Positions 37,162-48,286 of a DNA stretch of 64,000 nt are shown here, piece by piece. This DNA comes from Endothia cerciana (lineage: Eukaryota; Ascomycota; Sordariomycetes; Diaporthales; Cryphonectriaceae): positions 124,001-188,000 of the forward strand of contig JALRMH010000027.1 in the NCBI GenBank assembly GCA_026119935.1, read 5' to 3'. The first letter of the stretch is position 1. The number at the start of each line of letters is the position of its first letter. The translations under genes and the position numbers were made by a program. Under the pieces are notes generated by a model. That model ran no database searches. It had not been told where the DNA came from and worked only from the letters and a program-made list of their open reading frames with translations.

Positions 37162-39912
37162 TTAAACTATCCCTAGAGCGTCTTCTGGTCGGGCGTCAGG
37201 GCCTACTCCATCACTTATGACTGGGGTCATCGCAGCTCCGCCATTGTGAAATGCTTTCCTCCGGTCTGCTTTGTGTTTCACGTTCATTCCTTGTCGAATG
37301 ACCTTATTTCGGCCGCTCCTTAGCTTCAGTTCTGAGATACCAGTAGCAGTTCTTGTAGCAGTTCTTATTCCTTCTGCTACTGTGTGCTGTGTATCGTCTG
37401 CACGAATTTTCTTCACCGTCATAATAGGATGCCGGAATGTTTTGCTGAAAGCGATTGCCAGAAAAGTGGCTATGGTTACGGCCGAGATAGCAACTAAGTA
37501 CAAAGTTCATGGTCAGCTCCCTATAATGAATAATGTGGGTCTACAACTCCAAGCGAGCACTCACTCATCATGATGGTCTGTTCCCACAGACTCATCCAAG
37601 TTTGGCCGGTGGATGAATTGTTCATGCCGAAGAATGATGTAAAGAAACCCAGCGGCGTCTGTAGGTTCAATCAATGTCAAGGGTTCTTCCTCGGCGCAGC
37701 TGGCTTTAACTTACGAAAATGATGGTCATGATTGTGAACGCCATGATCGACTTCCCCTGCTCATAGCTCTGTTTGCTCAGCTCGTGACTCGACTCTGCCT
37801 GCTGCTGCCCATGCTTGGCCAGTTGAATACTAACATCTGCTCTCTGAAGCCCTGCCTTAGCTTCTACTATGCTAGCCTTGGCCACTACTATGCTAGCTTG
37901 CTGCTGCTTGAGAGCCAGAAGGCCCTGCAACTGTTAAGATATCAGAGTCTGTATCAGGCAGAGCCCAAGTCCTGAGAGCCCAGGTGTGCACTTACTTCAT
38001 GGCAGGTTCTTTCAGCAGCACTTGCGAGTTCTTCAATTTCGACCTTCCTCTTTTCAATATGTTCCATTATTTCTTCTATGAAGGGGAGATTCAGAACTGA
38101 TACCGAGGTCGGAGCTCTCTCTTGTGCTGGGCGCTAGCGAGTGACTTTCGTCCTTCAGAGCCTGACCAGGCTGGTTGTCCAACAATGTAAGGATTTACGG
38201 AGATCCTCTACGGCACCTAACTGCTGAGAATATATTCGTATCATCACTCGCAGCTCTTCTTCAATATCCTGTGCCTCGCGAAGCAGCGCTCCCTCGGGCT
38301 TGATGTTGAGATACCGCCGATTTGGTTGCTTGCCTTGCTCCTCAAGCTTGGCCTCGCTCCAGAACGCCCTGAAAGGGGCAGTCGTGTGCTCATTCTGTAT
38401 CAGTCAGTCCACAGAGATCATCATTTGGAACGCCTTCCACCTCAGATTCTCACCACATTATTGAGGGCCTCAGCGAATAAATCCATCACTTCGGGTCTCA
38501 AATCCAGTGGTCTCGTCCGGTCGAAGAAAACTCCCGAGCACTGATCAATTATGATACTCGCTGGATCTTGATTATAATAAGGGAAACCATTACCCCATGT
38601 TCGGGATGAGACTCACCGAGATGCCAGACGGAAGTGATCTCGCCATTCATGCGGTCGAGACGCTCCCGTAGGCTTTTGTGGATCCCAGAGGAGTCGGGTT
38701 TGTTGCGTCCCCAGCGCCTCGGAAACGAAGTAATGATAGTGCCTTGAAGAAACCCCTCTGTTAGCTTGATCGTCATTGGAAGGTTAAGTTTCGAGACAAA
38801 TAGGAAACACGAAAAATGGGAACAAGACGTACAATCATCCAATATCCACATCCATAATTGATCTACCATTACCACACGTGCTAGGTTGCCAGGAACGTAC
38901 CATACCAGCCGAGTTGCGCGATAGACAACTTGGTCTTGATCGCGACGCGATGTATCCTTCAAATTCAAGAAGTAGGATTGATCTAGGGTTTGACGAATGT
39001 GCAGAGGAGGCCCCGAAGTCTTTTCGTCCTCTGTTTGTCGGGAAACCAGTCCATGCTTGAGAAGTCTTTCGTCCAGGTCTGTGTCCATGGCTTCCCATAC
39101 TCGTGCGGCCTTCAGGAGATATATACCGAGTTTCGTTTTCCTGAGAAAACTCAGTCAGTATCTCGCTCAATACGCCACCCACAATCTTGCGATTCACAGT
39201 AAGTATACCTCTCAAATCTCCAGCTGTGAACCCCCGTGACGAACTTTCCGAGAAGGTCACTAGTCTTGGCGCCGCGGTCGGACGTCTTGAGGATTGTACG
39301 AAGATTTTCTGCCAAAGATCTCGTCTCGTGATTCCTGATGTGCTTGACATTGGCTCCAGCACTCGGAGCTCTTCGGCCTGCGCTGACGGCTTCTTGCACG
39401 ACCTTTGCCATACGCATTCTTCGGCCATGCATCTCCCAGTGAAGATACGGTAGCTTGGACAACTCAGTATACCATTGAAAACACGAATGGAGGCGAGAGA
39501 TTTATAAATATTGCATGATTCTTGGGTCTTGCCGGTGGCTGCTGAAGCGAACTTGCTCCTGTCGCGGCCTCCGTGCCCGTATCTACCAGTAAGTGTGTTA
39601 TACTCGGCTAATGATTCTGTAGTCTTAATATTTCATACCAAGCGACATACTCAGACAGCGAGTTCTCAGGTGCCTAGCATGGACTGGGTATTTCTCAAGC
39701 CCACCCCCATGCATCTGGCCGCGCCAAAACTCTCGCGGAAGTGTCTGATTCGTCATCTTCCTTCCCGGATTGAGCTCTGTGTCCTCCTCGTGATATCTTG
39801 CTATAGCTTCCTGAAGAGTGAATTTAGAATTCAAAATCTTTGACTAGTGTTAAAACTTTTGGTCCAAGCTTACCTCAACCCATCCCATGTGGTTTGCTGG
39901 CAAGTGAATATA
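37162..39912 (-). CDS. CorA-like Mg2+ transporter-type fungal protein, at least 11 exons (5' end unresolved)
   Basis: Minus-strand exons after the first: 39837-about 39669, about 39460-39245, 39140-38833, 38742-38617, 38560-38454, 38394-38199, 38096-37996, 37930-37715, 37658-37565, 37493-37162. From 39140 to the stop, all phases close exactly. Motifs in order: HLPANHMGWVE, LPYLHWEMH, RQTLDQSYFLNLKD, QDQVVYRATR, VVMVDQLWMWILDD, IITSFPRRWG, IIIDQCSGVFFDRTRPL, coiled coil LKQQQASI with EAKA repeats, then IMAFTIMTIIF, the FGMN loop and a second membrane helix IAISAVTIATFLAIAFS. This is the large fungal CorA/ZntB-like family, usually attached to variable N-termini; transport is unproven in most. 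Apparent stops near 38160 lie in a GTAAAT...TATCAG intron. The 5' exon and the junction between the first three exons are uncertain; the N-terminus may continue toward 40.1 kb. Confidence 0.8.
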
Positions 39913-40731
39913 CTGTCTGAGTGCGGTTATGCAGAAGACCCTCCATCATGGTTCTTAGCTTTAGAAAACCACGACAGCCGCATCTCTTAGAGACTATTAT
40001 AGCCCCTCTTCTACGGAATTCTCTTACCTTCCCATTTTTCTACTTTTGTCGCAGGACATGTTAGGATAGGATAAGTGTTCTTCGGCAGCTCTTGACTCGG
40101 ACTACCTAGGGAATGACCTGCTGTCTACCCGCGGACGCTGTGCCGTTGTAGATTCGCTAACACCGTGGGCGCGAGCCGCCTCCTTCGCAAATCTCATACG
40201 ATTAGCACCAGCCGACAGCCCGTAATCTGTAGCATTTGTGAGTATGTTTCTCTGTATGATAATCTCATAACTTACTTTGGCTTGCTACATGTTGAAACAA
40301 GGGTAGTTCAGTTCTGATCTTCCGGATCGTGTTGAATGAGGGAGTAATATGATTGCCTGAGAGCTTAAGTGTTGCAATTAGTATTCTAAGAGCTGTGGCA
40401 GATCCGGTGTAAGAGTATCTTCAGCATCAACAGTAGAAATTGAGAACGTGGTGCAAAGGAGAAGCTTTTTCAAGAGTTATTTAAGAACACGCTTCCAACC
40501 TCTGAGGGTATAATGGTCAGCCTCACTTCTCTGAGGAAGCCTAGGTGCAATATACGAATCTACTTCCAGATCCCGCCAATGTCGACGCAATAAATAAGGC
40601 GAGTTTTCCTTGGACCTCTTCCCTCTTCAAATAGTCTTCGTGGTTATATCCTCGGAATATTGATGATCCAAAGCCAGAATTTGACTGACAAGTCCAGGCC
40701 GAGTGTACCGCAGGCAGTGCTCAGTCTACCC
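39913..40731. other. Intergenic, possible missing 5' exon(s) of CorA-like gene
   Basis: A minus-strand ATG near 40057 followed by GGAAG/GTAAGA could be a first exon of the CorA-like gene, but its frame does not join cleanly to the HLPANHMGWVE exon. No other gene seen. Confidence 0.4.
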
Positions 40732-42863
40732 TCAAAGAGCTTTCTTCGTCCACCCGCCCTCCTCCCACGGGGCAACCAACTTGATCTTCCTCCTCTTCCT
40801 AACAGGGGAATCCGCTCCCTGCAAGTCCTGACCGCTCTGCTTCTGCTGCTCTATGGCCTTCTTCCGTCGCGCCTCGGCAGCCTCCGCAATCTTGGGCCTC
40901 ATCTCCTCGCGGCGTCGCCGGCGGAACTCGTCCCTGGCCTTGGTGAGCTCGGCGCTGACCTCGCCGCCGTGGACGAGGCCCATGATGCGGGCACGGGCTC
41001 GCTCCTTTTGGTTCTTGGTGAGGCTGACCTTGTTCGGGTGGTAGATGCAGAACGTGGCGTGGGCGGTGGCGCCGATGCGGAGGATGTTCTCCCACGAGCA
41101 GGAGCACTGAACATGACAAATCAGTTGGCAATAGCGCTCAGGGTGGGAGCATGAAGATGCAAGGGGCATGCAGAGGCAGTATCACTTACGATATAGCACC
41201 ACTCAGTGCCGCACTGGCACTGCATGTGGTCGCAGCCCTCCGTCTTGGTAACGCCCTGTCCGCACTTGGGACAGATGCTGGTGGACTCCTGCGCAAGAAG
41301 CTTCGCGGTGGCCTCCTCTTCCTCCAGGCGTTCTATCTGTTCAGGGTCAAGGTCGAACTCGGCGCAGGTCTGACTATCGTGCCACGGACGTCGGTGCCTG
41401 GCACAGGTCACGAACGCGCAGTGGCTGCAGATCATCCTCGGACCCTCCGGGGTGTTGGAGTCGTGTGGCTGGCTGCCGCCGCAGCTGGTGTTCGTACACG
41501 AGATCCAGTGGCCTGGTATCTCGGACTGCTGCTTTAGATATTTGTATCGCTCGTAGACCTCCTTGGTGGCGTACTCCTTGACGTCCCTGAGGGTCAGCTT
41601 CTGTGGGCAGATGGGGCAGGCCAGCAGGTGCAAGGCGCCACGCTCGATAACTGCCCTGATGGAGGCATCGAGACATTGCAGGCAGGCTTTATCGGGGTGG
41701 TCGCATAGCTCGGTAATGGTGGCTTGCTTAGGAAAGTTGGATGACGGGAACTCTCCAATGCAGATAGGGCATTCGATCTCTTCTACGTCGACTTCATCAG
41801 ATTCATTGGTGGTGCCTCGGGGCTGCAACTCGGGTATATCGTCAGGGTCGGACTCAGTGTTGACTTCCTTGAAGTCGTTGTTGTTCATCACAACGTCGTT
41901 AACTGGAACTTCGAGATTGTCGTTCTCGTCTGGCGTTGGTTGGGAATCATTCAGGGTACGGCCCGGGCCAAAGCCCAAGGGACGGTCGGCGCCATCGAAA
42001 TCCCCCTCCCATTCATCGTCCCGGCCGTCTCTCATGGCGGGCCTGTGACCTATTTGATTGTTCATCATCCCGTGCATCATGTCCTGTATCGTACTCCTGA
42101 TACCAACGACATTGCCACCCCGCCATGCTTCATCGTGTCGTAGCTGTGGGACGATAGCACGGACCTCGCCGTTGGGATGGCTCGCAGTACCTGCTTGGGC
42201 GGGTGCATCTGTACTCCCGGTTGCGCTGATAGCATGCACAGCGTCATTAAGCGTGCGTCCTTGTCTGCGAAACGGTCCTCTTTCGGGGTCTTGCTGCATG
42301 TCGTCGTCCCAGCCTTCCATGCTACCCCCGCCCTCCTCAGGCCAAGCATTGTCCACATCCTCGTCATCTTCCTCTGGACCATCATCCTCTGGTGGGTAAC
42401 TCTCGGTAGGGGAATTTTCGTCTTCATATTGCCCATCTTCATCATCTGCCTGTGAGTCGTCATCCTCAGGGTTCTTATCATCAACTACGGAGCCATCAAG
42501 AAGGCGACCCGTCCCACGAATGTTGTGCCATGGCCTGCCACCATATTGTCGATAATCAGTGTGGACGGGTGCATGTCCCCCATCGCGCACTACAGTAGCA
42601 CTCACGGGTGCTGGTACGCCACCAAGTGGAAAGTCGCCTCCATCCTTCATCCAGTCTGTGAGCTGCTGTGCCTGTTCCTGGGATGCCTCATCTGCAGCAA
42701 GCTCCCTGGCGAGCTTATTCAGTTCCACAAACAGCAATGCTCGGCTTCCCGGGCTGCTGGACATTCTGTTGTGGTGGCGGAGGACCTGCTGCATCTTTCG
42801 GCTGTCGTGCTGGGCAAAGGTCAGGCCGAAGACCACTAGCTTCTGTCCATCGTTGGACGACAT
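40732..42863 (-). CDS. RING-IBR-RING (RBR) E3 ubiquitin-protein ligase
   Basis: Exons 42863-41190 and 41106-40732 encode 682 residues. The first 360 are acidic, disordered and rich in Asp/Glu/Pro. RING1 starts at Cys365 (CPICIGEF...CDHPDKACLQCL...CPICP), followed by an IBR (WISCTNTSCGG...CSHCAFVTCARHRRPWH) and RING2 (CPKCGQGVTKTEGCDHMQC). In RBR enzymes the Cys in GCxHMxC accepts ubiquitin as a thioester, and it is present. The intron falls between CYI and CSCSW inside RING2. The C-terminal tail is basic and helical (RARARIMGLVHGG, then Lys/Arg-rich). Related fungal RBR proteins are numerous, often lineage-specific and of unknown substrate. All metal ligands I can place appear present, so it is probably active. 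Acts in cytosol or nucleus; no targeting signal seen. Confidence 0.92.
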
Positions 42864-43329
42864 GGTGACGTTCGATGTTGCACCGTTGGCGATCGAAGGT
42901 CAAGGGGCGAAGATGAGAGGGTTGGTAGGAAACTGTAGGGGTTAAGGTGATTTCTGCATTGGAAGCTGTTAAGGCGAGGTAGAAGCCTGTGCTGGAGTCT
43001 ATCGAAGGCGGGAGCGGCGCTGCTGCCTGCGGCTCAACTGAAGGCGGGGGGGACCGCGGGGTTGACAGCTCACCCTGAGCTACAGTACACAGCTTACTCA
43101 GCCGTCAGTCTACAAGAGAACGCTCACTGTAAGTTAGCACGGCTAAACTAAATGATCTGAAGTCAAGCAATCAGGAGGCTGTGCCTTGTTGCAAGGCGGT
43201 CTTGCTGGTGAAGTCTCCTGGTGGTGGTCTTTGTCGCGGGTGGGCACTGTCCTCGATGTTCTCTACCATCTAGGTATGATTAAGTAAAACAACTCTTCAG
43301 TCGTCATCCCAAGTATCATTCCCGTAGAC

Positions 43330-44283
43330 TCACACCTGATCAGCCTCACAGCTAGTGATCACTGGATTGCCCTGTACGCTCCGTATTGCACCCTTGACAC
43401 CGTCTCTGCTAACATAAACCCTTGGCATTCTAAGACTCCTAGGACCGACGGCAGGCCTGGGGCAAAGGAGCAGAACCTGCAGCCCGCGTTCACGAACGGA
43501 CGCCTAGTAAGTCTTTGCGTTCTTCCATCAACGTCAAGCGACGACTGATTTACTATATAAGCATTCCACACTGACCTCGGGGACATCCTTACCTTGTTCA
43601 ACCTAGACGTCTCAGAGAGCGGTAGAAAGACCATGATCGCCAGCTCTTCCCAGATCTACAATAGCCCCGTAGCCATGCGGCCCGATCTCCTTCAAGAGCT
43701 CAGTGAGAAATGGGTATTTTCCAAGTGCGCAGCCCCATACGCACACACCCGCCACTGCCATCCAGGCTGACTCTCCCATAGTTCCGTGGACTACCACACA
43801 GACGGCACTCCTCTCACCCTCAACGCCACCGGCGACCGCCTCATCTTTCAATACTCCCGCCTCCCCATCACCGGCTTCCGTAACACCGGCGCCAACCCGA
43901 GCCTGCCCCAAGTCTCCGCCCGGCGCCTCGAGGCCATGGCCCTCCTGGAAGACCTCGCCTGAGAGCACGCCTTTCCTCTACCTTGCGAGCGGGGAGATGT
44001 AGCGTTCATTAACAACCTGTGCCTGATACACGCGCGGACTGCCTTTGACCTGGACGCCGAAGGGAAGCCGCTGAGGTCCGCGCGGCACCTAGTCAAGCTG
44101 GTGGTGCGTGATCCGGCTCCGGAGTGGGAGCTGCCACAGGAGCTGGACTGGCAAGTGCAGAGGGTGCATGGACCAAATCGGGAGGATGGGGGCAGGAGGG
44201 AGGAGTGGCATCTGAGTATTCATGATGAAAAGATGCCGGAGGGGAGGATGTGGGCTGGGTCGGGGACTATAAGCAATGGCTAA
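43330..44283 (+). pseudogene. Decayed TauD/TfdA-type 2-oxoglutarate/Fe(II) dioxygenase
   Basis: Pieces in order: the metal-binding FHTD (HxD, 43564-43575) followed by LGDILTLFNLDVSESG, IASSSQIYN and RPDLLQELSEKW; after a probable intron ending at about 43780, VDYHTDGTPLTLNATGDRL and LIFQYSRLPITGF; then a TGA at 43960-43962 inside LLEDLA/EHAFPLP, where family members keep a sense codon (CGA to TGA is the simplest change); then RGDVAFINNLCLIHART with the distal His, RHLVKLVVRDP with the 2-oxoglutarate Arg, and a normal stop at 44283. The N-terminal third upstream of 43330 is not recognisable. Active enzymes oxidise sulfonates, aryl-oxyacids or natural products. The catalytic residues survive, so the loss is recent or the stop could be an assembly error. 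Confidence 0.75.
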
Positions 44284-45824
44284 GGATTGATGCAATGGGC
44301 CATCATGTCAGGAAGGCCTCTTAGCCTAAACCCGGTGCGCTTTTCTTGATGAGAGCTTTCAGCTCTAATACATGTTAGAAAGGTAGAGAAGTGGGTTGGA
44401 TCAGTCAGGGTTCCAGGGTCGCAAATATCAAGATACACATGTTGCCCAAGATGTTTGAGACTTGTGCAGACTACAGATATAGGTGATTGCCGTCTCAGAT
44501 CAGCAACAACATCGGATCTGTATCCAAGGCAAAAGGTAAGCACAGAGACAAAACAGTAATTACTACGCTGAGTACAGCTTTACATTGCGCATGCAGGGCT
44601 GCTCTGTTCACAAGCTGCCTTTCTTTACTATTCGATTGAGCGATCTTCTTGTGCTCTCCGCGGAATATTGTGTGTCAGAAGATCTTCAGAGAGTTGAAAG
44701 AAGATTTGATAACATCTCGGACATTTCCCGCCGAATTTCGAGGCAATTGTTGGGGGTAGGGGTCCCTCGAGACCCAGTTCCACTTTTCCACTCAGGCGCT
44801 AGAAGGTGAGGTTGGCATACATACCTGCGAGATGGTTGATACGAGCTGGTCATTGTCTTGACTTCCTCTAACGGACACACTGCACCTGTCACGAAATGAA
44901 TGAGGCTGATGAGCCATGGGGCGGATTTCCGAGTCATGAAAACAGTACGGATGTCGGTTAGCCTGAAGAGGCTGAAGTTGGAAATCGAGTCGACAACAGG
45001 TGAGGGCGTATAAGGTATCACGTAGGCTACCTGGAACCCGTTAAAAGTGTTGGCTGGGTGTTAATTAAGATGAAAACGAAAGGAGAACAATGTGGTTGGG
45101 AATTTTCCAAGATGATTCGCCATCAACAGGAAGTGGAACTTCAATGCTGAAGACTTCAAGCCAATGCTAATTAATTATCTGTTCGAACCAAGACAAGGTC
45201 AAGACTGGTAATGACTGTAGAACTAATTACTAGATGCTTTCTCAAACGGAGATTTATGCGCAAACATACCTCTGCTCCGACTGTGCCCTGCACAAAAAAT
45301 CATGGAGATAGCAGCAGGTCGATCACATTAAATGCCATGTTGCTTCTATTCTAGTGGTATCTGACGACATCTCGCAATTTTTACCGGGAAACAACGGTCA
45401 TAGTGCTCAATTCCAGGCGGGATGAGAGTTGGTGTGACCAGCCAGCGGAGGCATAGAGAGAGGGATGAAACAAAATGCTGCCAACTGGAGTGTTCCTCGG
45501 CCTGTCTGGCCATCCAGTGGCATCACCAGAATAGTCGATAGCCACAGCCTTGGCACCAAGCATGTTAAGCTAGCATAACGAGGTGTCAAAATGAATGGGC
45601 TTAGAACAGCCCAGCTAGAATTGGAGTGGCTTGGAGAGAGTTTACAAGTACAAATGCCGCGCCCGGAAATTGGTAACAACACCCCTAACCCTCGCCCAAC
45701 CTGTTCCAGTGGTCAGTCATGGTCATTGCTTACCTGACTGTCTGCTGAACAACGTGCTGTACACCTCAGATCCCCCAGGAGCAACAAAACACCAACAGAC
45801 AAACACGAGGCAAAAGAAACATTA
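44284..45824. other. Intergenic, AT-richer
   Basis: No gene supported. A telomere-type string CCCTAACCCT is at 45683-45692, 140 bases from the tRNA. Confidence 0.5.
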
Positions 45825-45922
45825 TGATCTGGCCCGGGCTCGAACCGGAGACCTTCAGTGTTAGCATCATTCCAATGGAATCAATGTTAGACTGACGTGA
45901 TAACCAACTACACCACCTGACC
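45825..45922 (-). tRNA. tRNA-Val (anticodon AAC) with 24-base intron
   Basis: Reading the minus strand: acceptor strand GGTCAGG, D-arm with A-box TGGTGTAGTTGG, anticodon stem TCAGT/ACTGA, loop CTAACAC with anticodon AAC, variable AGGTC, T-arm TCCGG-TTCGAGC-CCGGG with a perfect B-box, and acceptor 3' CCAGATC plus discriminator A. The intron is at 45861-45884, one base 3' of the anticodon as usual. Spliced length is 74. The acceptor stem has one A-A mismatch (pair 5-68) and one G-T pair; otherwise the cloverleaf is sound. It lies at the right edge of the AT-richer segment. Confidence 0.88.
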
Positions 45923-47221
45923 ACTTGAGTTGGACACTGATGAACACTATTTTCTTATATGTGGATGTAGTGTGGCCCAGCCGGAGCCAGGGCATGAAAC
46001 AGTGTCCCGTGCTACCAGGGGCAGATGTCCAATGATAGTAGCAGACGGCCGCTGTGGCGAGACAATGTTACGATAGTGAGCCTCTGCGAGCACTCAGTGC
46101 AGAGCCTACTATGCTACATGCGGTGGCACATTGTGGTTCTGCTATCTCGGAACCTGCCCGGGTGGAGTCCTGTGCGGGCAGAGACAGTCGCAAGAGCCAA
46201 TGAATGATATCCATGACAATCAAAATGCAGCATCTGAGTCACTTTCCCTTCTCTGGCAGCGTCGAGACTGGTCTGTTCAGGTGGTTCACTGGCAGAAATT
46301 TCACCGCGGTGGAGCCTGCAGGAGATAAAAAAGACTAGCGGCAGAAACCCTTCACCATGGTGGACTAACCCCAAACCAGAAGGCGGTGAAGGGCGCAAGC
46401 GGATGGTCCGTGCAGCCGACACCTTAACTATATAACGGCGCCTCCCAGCTCCCCCATTTCGGTTTCCTTTCCTTCTTTTTTTTTCCTCATGTCGACATAC
46501 TCTAGAGAATCATTTCTATAGGTATCGTCCCGACTTCTATGTTTCCCAACATAGCTACAGAACCTACCCTGGACGATGACCACATATCCTCGATGCCCTA
46601 GGGTGAAACACCAATCTTGCTCCCGATCTGCCTGCAAAGGTGGCGGCCTTTCCTGATGGATTGGCTGTATAGGGAGTGGTGATGATCTCTACCCCGATCT
46701 TCTCGAGGTCTTGCCTTCGGGCGCTCGGGCGGGGTGGGTGTCGATGGAATTCTGACAGGCCTCTTCTCTTCATTTTTTTCATTGCTGACTCGGGCTGGTC
46801 TCGAGTCGCGAAGAAGAAAACTATGCATCGTGACCACTCCAAGCTTGTTTGTTGCCCTGTGCCGCCGTTGCGCGTTTGCCTGCATGGCCAATCCACCCTC
46901 GCCGTTCGGGCGCCCAGGTGCCATCCACGATGCAGAGCCTATTCATCCCGAGATGATCACTACGGCGTGCTCCTGTCCCTGACGGCATGTCGAGGAGTCG
47001 CGCGACTGATGCCCCCGCCTTGTGATGAAGAGGGTCCTCGCAAGCACCCAGCAGCAGCACGCCGATTGTGAGACCACGGCTCGCCATGGCTGGCCTTCAT
47101 GTCTACGGTATATGTTCGTTGGTTTTGAATCCCTACTGCCTTACGTCCATCACAAGTCATTTTCATCGCGACATCGCGACACACCTCGCCGCCCCTCGTT
47201 CGAGATCTACGACCTGCGCTC
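45923..47221. other. Intergenic
   Basis: No gene supported. Overlapping frames at 46564-47087 on both strands lack any recognisable motif. Confidence 0.5.
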
Positions 47222-48286
47222 CTACCACGACACCTCCTCACCCTTGATCAGCCCCGCGACACCCTCAGGCACCAACCTGCTCAACCGTTCCCAGTCCCTT
47301 TCCTTCACAGCCGCCCTCGCCTCGGTACTGCTCAATACCAGCCCATCTTCCCCATCCATGCCCTCGACCATCACAACCCGCCGCGCCCACTCTTTCCTGC
47401 CCCCGACCCTCTCCAGCTCGTCCCCATGTAGCAGCCGCTCTACGTATCTCGCCTGCTCCGCCCGACCGCCCCAGTCCGCGTCCGTCCGCATCATGATGCG
47501 TAGCCTCGCCCGCGCGAGGAACGGCTCGAGGGCCGTCTGCATGGGCGTCTTGTCGCGGTCGTCCTTGGGCGTCACCCCCTGCTCGGGGACCGGCGGCGTG
47601 TAGTATTTGGGGTTGAAGATGCGGATCAGGGTGTCGAAGCCCGCGAGGAAGATCTGCTCGGTGCCCGGCGTCTCTGGGGAAGAGGGGGAGGAGGGATGGG
47701 AGGGCGAGAAGTCGTATTCGGGCGAAGCGGCGATGGCGGCTGATTTGTCGTGGAAGTAGGGGTGTGTTGTCAGGCCGATGTCGACGGGGAGGCCGTCCTC
47801 GCTTTCTGGTTGCTGCCGGTGTTGCTGTGCCTGTGCCTCCCGCCATGCGCGCTGGATGTCCCCCGCGAAGGACTGCATCATCAACAGTCGGTGCTCGAAC
47901 GACGCTGGCTTGGGTGCCTTGTCCGCGTTGTTGACGGCCAGCAGCAGCAGGAGCCGTATGCCAGCAGCTCCTCCTCGCCCACGCTCGTCCTCGCCAGCTC
48001 CCGAGGTGTTCCCGCCCTTGAGCGTCGCCGAGATGTCCAGCTGCGTCTGTAGATCCTGTAGCGCCGAGGTGGCCATCCGCATGTGCGCGATCGTCGGCGG
48101 GTTGAAGCTCGAGTCAAGGATGACCAGTGTCCTGCACCTCCGGGGCGCGGACGCTGCGGCGGCCGGGCCGGACGTGTTGATGAGCTCGAAGGCCCTGCCC
48201 GAGGACTGGAACGCCCGCAGGGCGGATCGGAGGCGGGGTAGGAGCATGCTGGGTGGTTCTGCCTCTGCAGGATCTGCTGGAGGCAT
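47222..48286 (-). CDS. POF1: POF1-type nicotinamide mononucleotide adenylyltransferase-like protein
   Basis: Single exon, 354 residues from ATG 48286. The nucleotidyltransferase fold is seen in the first strand and HxGH-equivalent loop LVILDSSFNPPTIAHMRMA, in the mid-region FLAGFDTLIRIFNPKYY (the xGxDTLxR element of fungal POF1/NMNAT-like proteins), and in the C-terminal SSTEAR, which corresponds to the ISSTxxR phosphate-binding motif. Such enzymes transfer AMP to nicotinamide mononucleotide or related substrates; yeast Pof1 is an ATPase linked to ER protein quality control, so the exact reaction is uncertain. Two Ala/Gly/Ser-rich inserts break the core. No signal or membrane segment. Upstream ATG choice is the first in frame; the next gene is APC10, reading the same way. 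Confidence 0.88.
   Translation of the reverse strand: MPPADPAEAEPPSMLLPRLRSALRAFQSSGRAFELINTSGPAAAASAPRRCRTLVILDSSFNPPTIAHMRMATSALQDLQTQLDISATLKGGNTSGAGEDERGRGGAAGIRLLLLLAVNNADKAPKPASFEHRLLMMQSFAGDIQRAWREAQAQQHRQQPESEDGLPVDIGLTTHPYFHDKSAAIAASPEYDFSPSHPSSPSSPETPGTEQIFLAGFDTLIRIFNPKYYTPPVPEQGVTPKDDRDKTPMQTALEPFLARARLRIMMRTDADWGGRAEQARYVERLLHGDELERVGGRKEWARRVVMVEGMDGEDGLVLSSTEARAAVKERDWERLSRLVPEGVAGLIKGEEVSW

Noticed and set aside
38097..38198. Apparent paired frameshifts and stops in the CorA-like gene
   Set aside because: Explained fully by one intron with GTAAAT donor and TATCAG acceptor; downstream phases close.
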